Shown here one piece after another: positions 63,849 through 64,000 of a DNA stretch of 64,000 nucleotides. How positions within the stretch are numbered: position 1 is the first letter of the stretch; every line of letters starts with the position of its first letter. This DNA is from an uncultured Prolixibacteraceae bacterium (lineage in GTDB: Bacteria; Bacteroidota; Bacteroidia; Bacteroidales; Prolixibacteraceae). Position numbers and translations under genes: made by a program. The notes below the pieces were generated by a model. The model was not told the DNA's origin and made no database searches. It worked only from the letters and a program-made list of their open reading frames with translations. The stretch covers positions 5,999 to 69,998 of the forward strand of contig CALGIG010000025.1 in NCBI GenBank assembly GCA_937915865.1, given 5' to 3'.

Positions 63849-63922
63849 GGTGCGGTAGTTCAGTCGGTTAGAATATCGGCCTGTCACGCCGAGGGTCGCG
63901 GGTTCGAGTCCCGTCCGCACCG
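63849..63922 (+). tRNA. tRNA-Asp (GTC), first copy
   Basis: Acceptor arms GGTGCGG (63849-63855) and CCGCACC (63915-63921) pair fully, with discriminator G at 63922. The D-loop sequence AGTTCAGTCGGTTAGAAT, anticodon loop CTGTCAC with GTC at 63883-63885 and T-arm GGGTTCGAGTCCC are all canonical. CCA is not encoded. Confidence 0.97.
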
Positions 63923-63947
63923 CAAATAAAGTTTACAATACGAAATT

Positions 63948-64000
63948 GGTGCGGTAGTTCAGTCGGTTAGAATATCGGCCTGTCACGCCGAGGGTCGCGG
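63948..64000 (+). tRNA. tRNA-Asp (GTC), second copy, truncated by window end
   Basis: Identical over its visible 53 bases to the first copy, with anticodon GTC at 63982-63984. It begins 25 bp after the first copy ends. The T-arm and 3' acceptor strand lie outside the window. Confidence 0.93.

Overview
The window looks like a chromosomal segment of a Bacteroidota species, most likely a polysaccharide-degrading member of the Marinilabiliales/Prolixibacteraceae type; the family assignment is inference. The phylum call rests on a SusC/SusD pair, a hybrid two-component system (periplasmic propeller, kinase, receiver and AraC domain in one chain), promoter-like TAnnTTTG elements, AT-rich leaders without clear Shine-Dalgarno sequences, and lipoproteins and outer-membrane proteins typical of the phylum. 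I see no transposase, integrase, rRNA or CRISPR array.

Layout. (1) 1-9.9 kb, housekeeping: the end of an Omp85-like barrel protein, a dipeptidyl-peptidase IV-type S9 peptidase, an SNF2 helicase, and an NfnA-NfnB-DHOD-like redox operon. (2) 9.9-18.2 kb, a repeat-rich patchwork with a VOC protein, an envelope lipoprotein/barrel pair, a GNAT acetyltransferase and a type IIG-like restriction-modification gene with a possible nuclease partner. The R-M module lies between perfect 24-bp direct repeats. (3) 18.2-21.9 kb: a LysM/PBP1 protein, a degenerate 21-bp tandem array, a small FnIII-like protein and the first 47 codons of a truncated radical SAM gene. (4) 21.9-30.0 kb, a markedly AT-rich four-gene cluster: a DUF4407-type membrane/coiled-coil protein, a giant actin/Hsp70-fold ATPase, a coiled-coil protein and an ABC/AAA-type ATPase fused to a methyltransferase. 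This is the best candidate for an undescribed system, plausibly anti-phage. (5) 30.3-50.8 kb, a pectin utilisation locus: hybrid sensor, GH105, SusC, SusD, bicupin, PL10, CE8, GH43, CE8, GH28, CE12, with a decayed GH105/GH43 remnant in the middle. (6) 50.9-60.0 kb: a small barrel protein, an acyl-CoA ligase, then galM, a GntR-type regulator, galT, galK and an MFS transporter sharing a candidate operator. (7) 60.2-64.0 kb: a Nudix-type regulator with an SSS symporter, a metallophosphoesterase and two tandem tRNA-Asp genes, the second cut by the window edge.

How it fits together. Sensing of pectin fragments by the hybrid kinase would switch on SusCD uptake and secreted lyases, hydrolases and esterases. 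These release oligogalacturonides, rhamnogalacturonan pieces and arabinose/galactose side-chain sugars. Galactose could then enter the Leloir genes next door. The two defence-like modules sit between the housekeeping and pectin regions, bordered by dispersed hairpin repeats and a truncated gene, which fits an integration hot spot.
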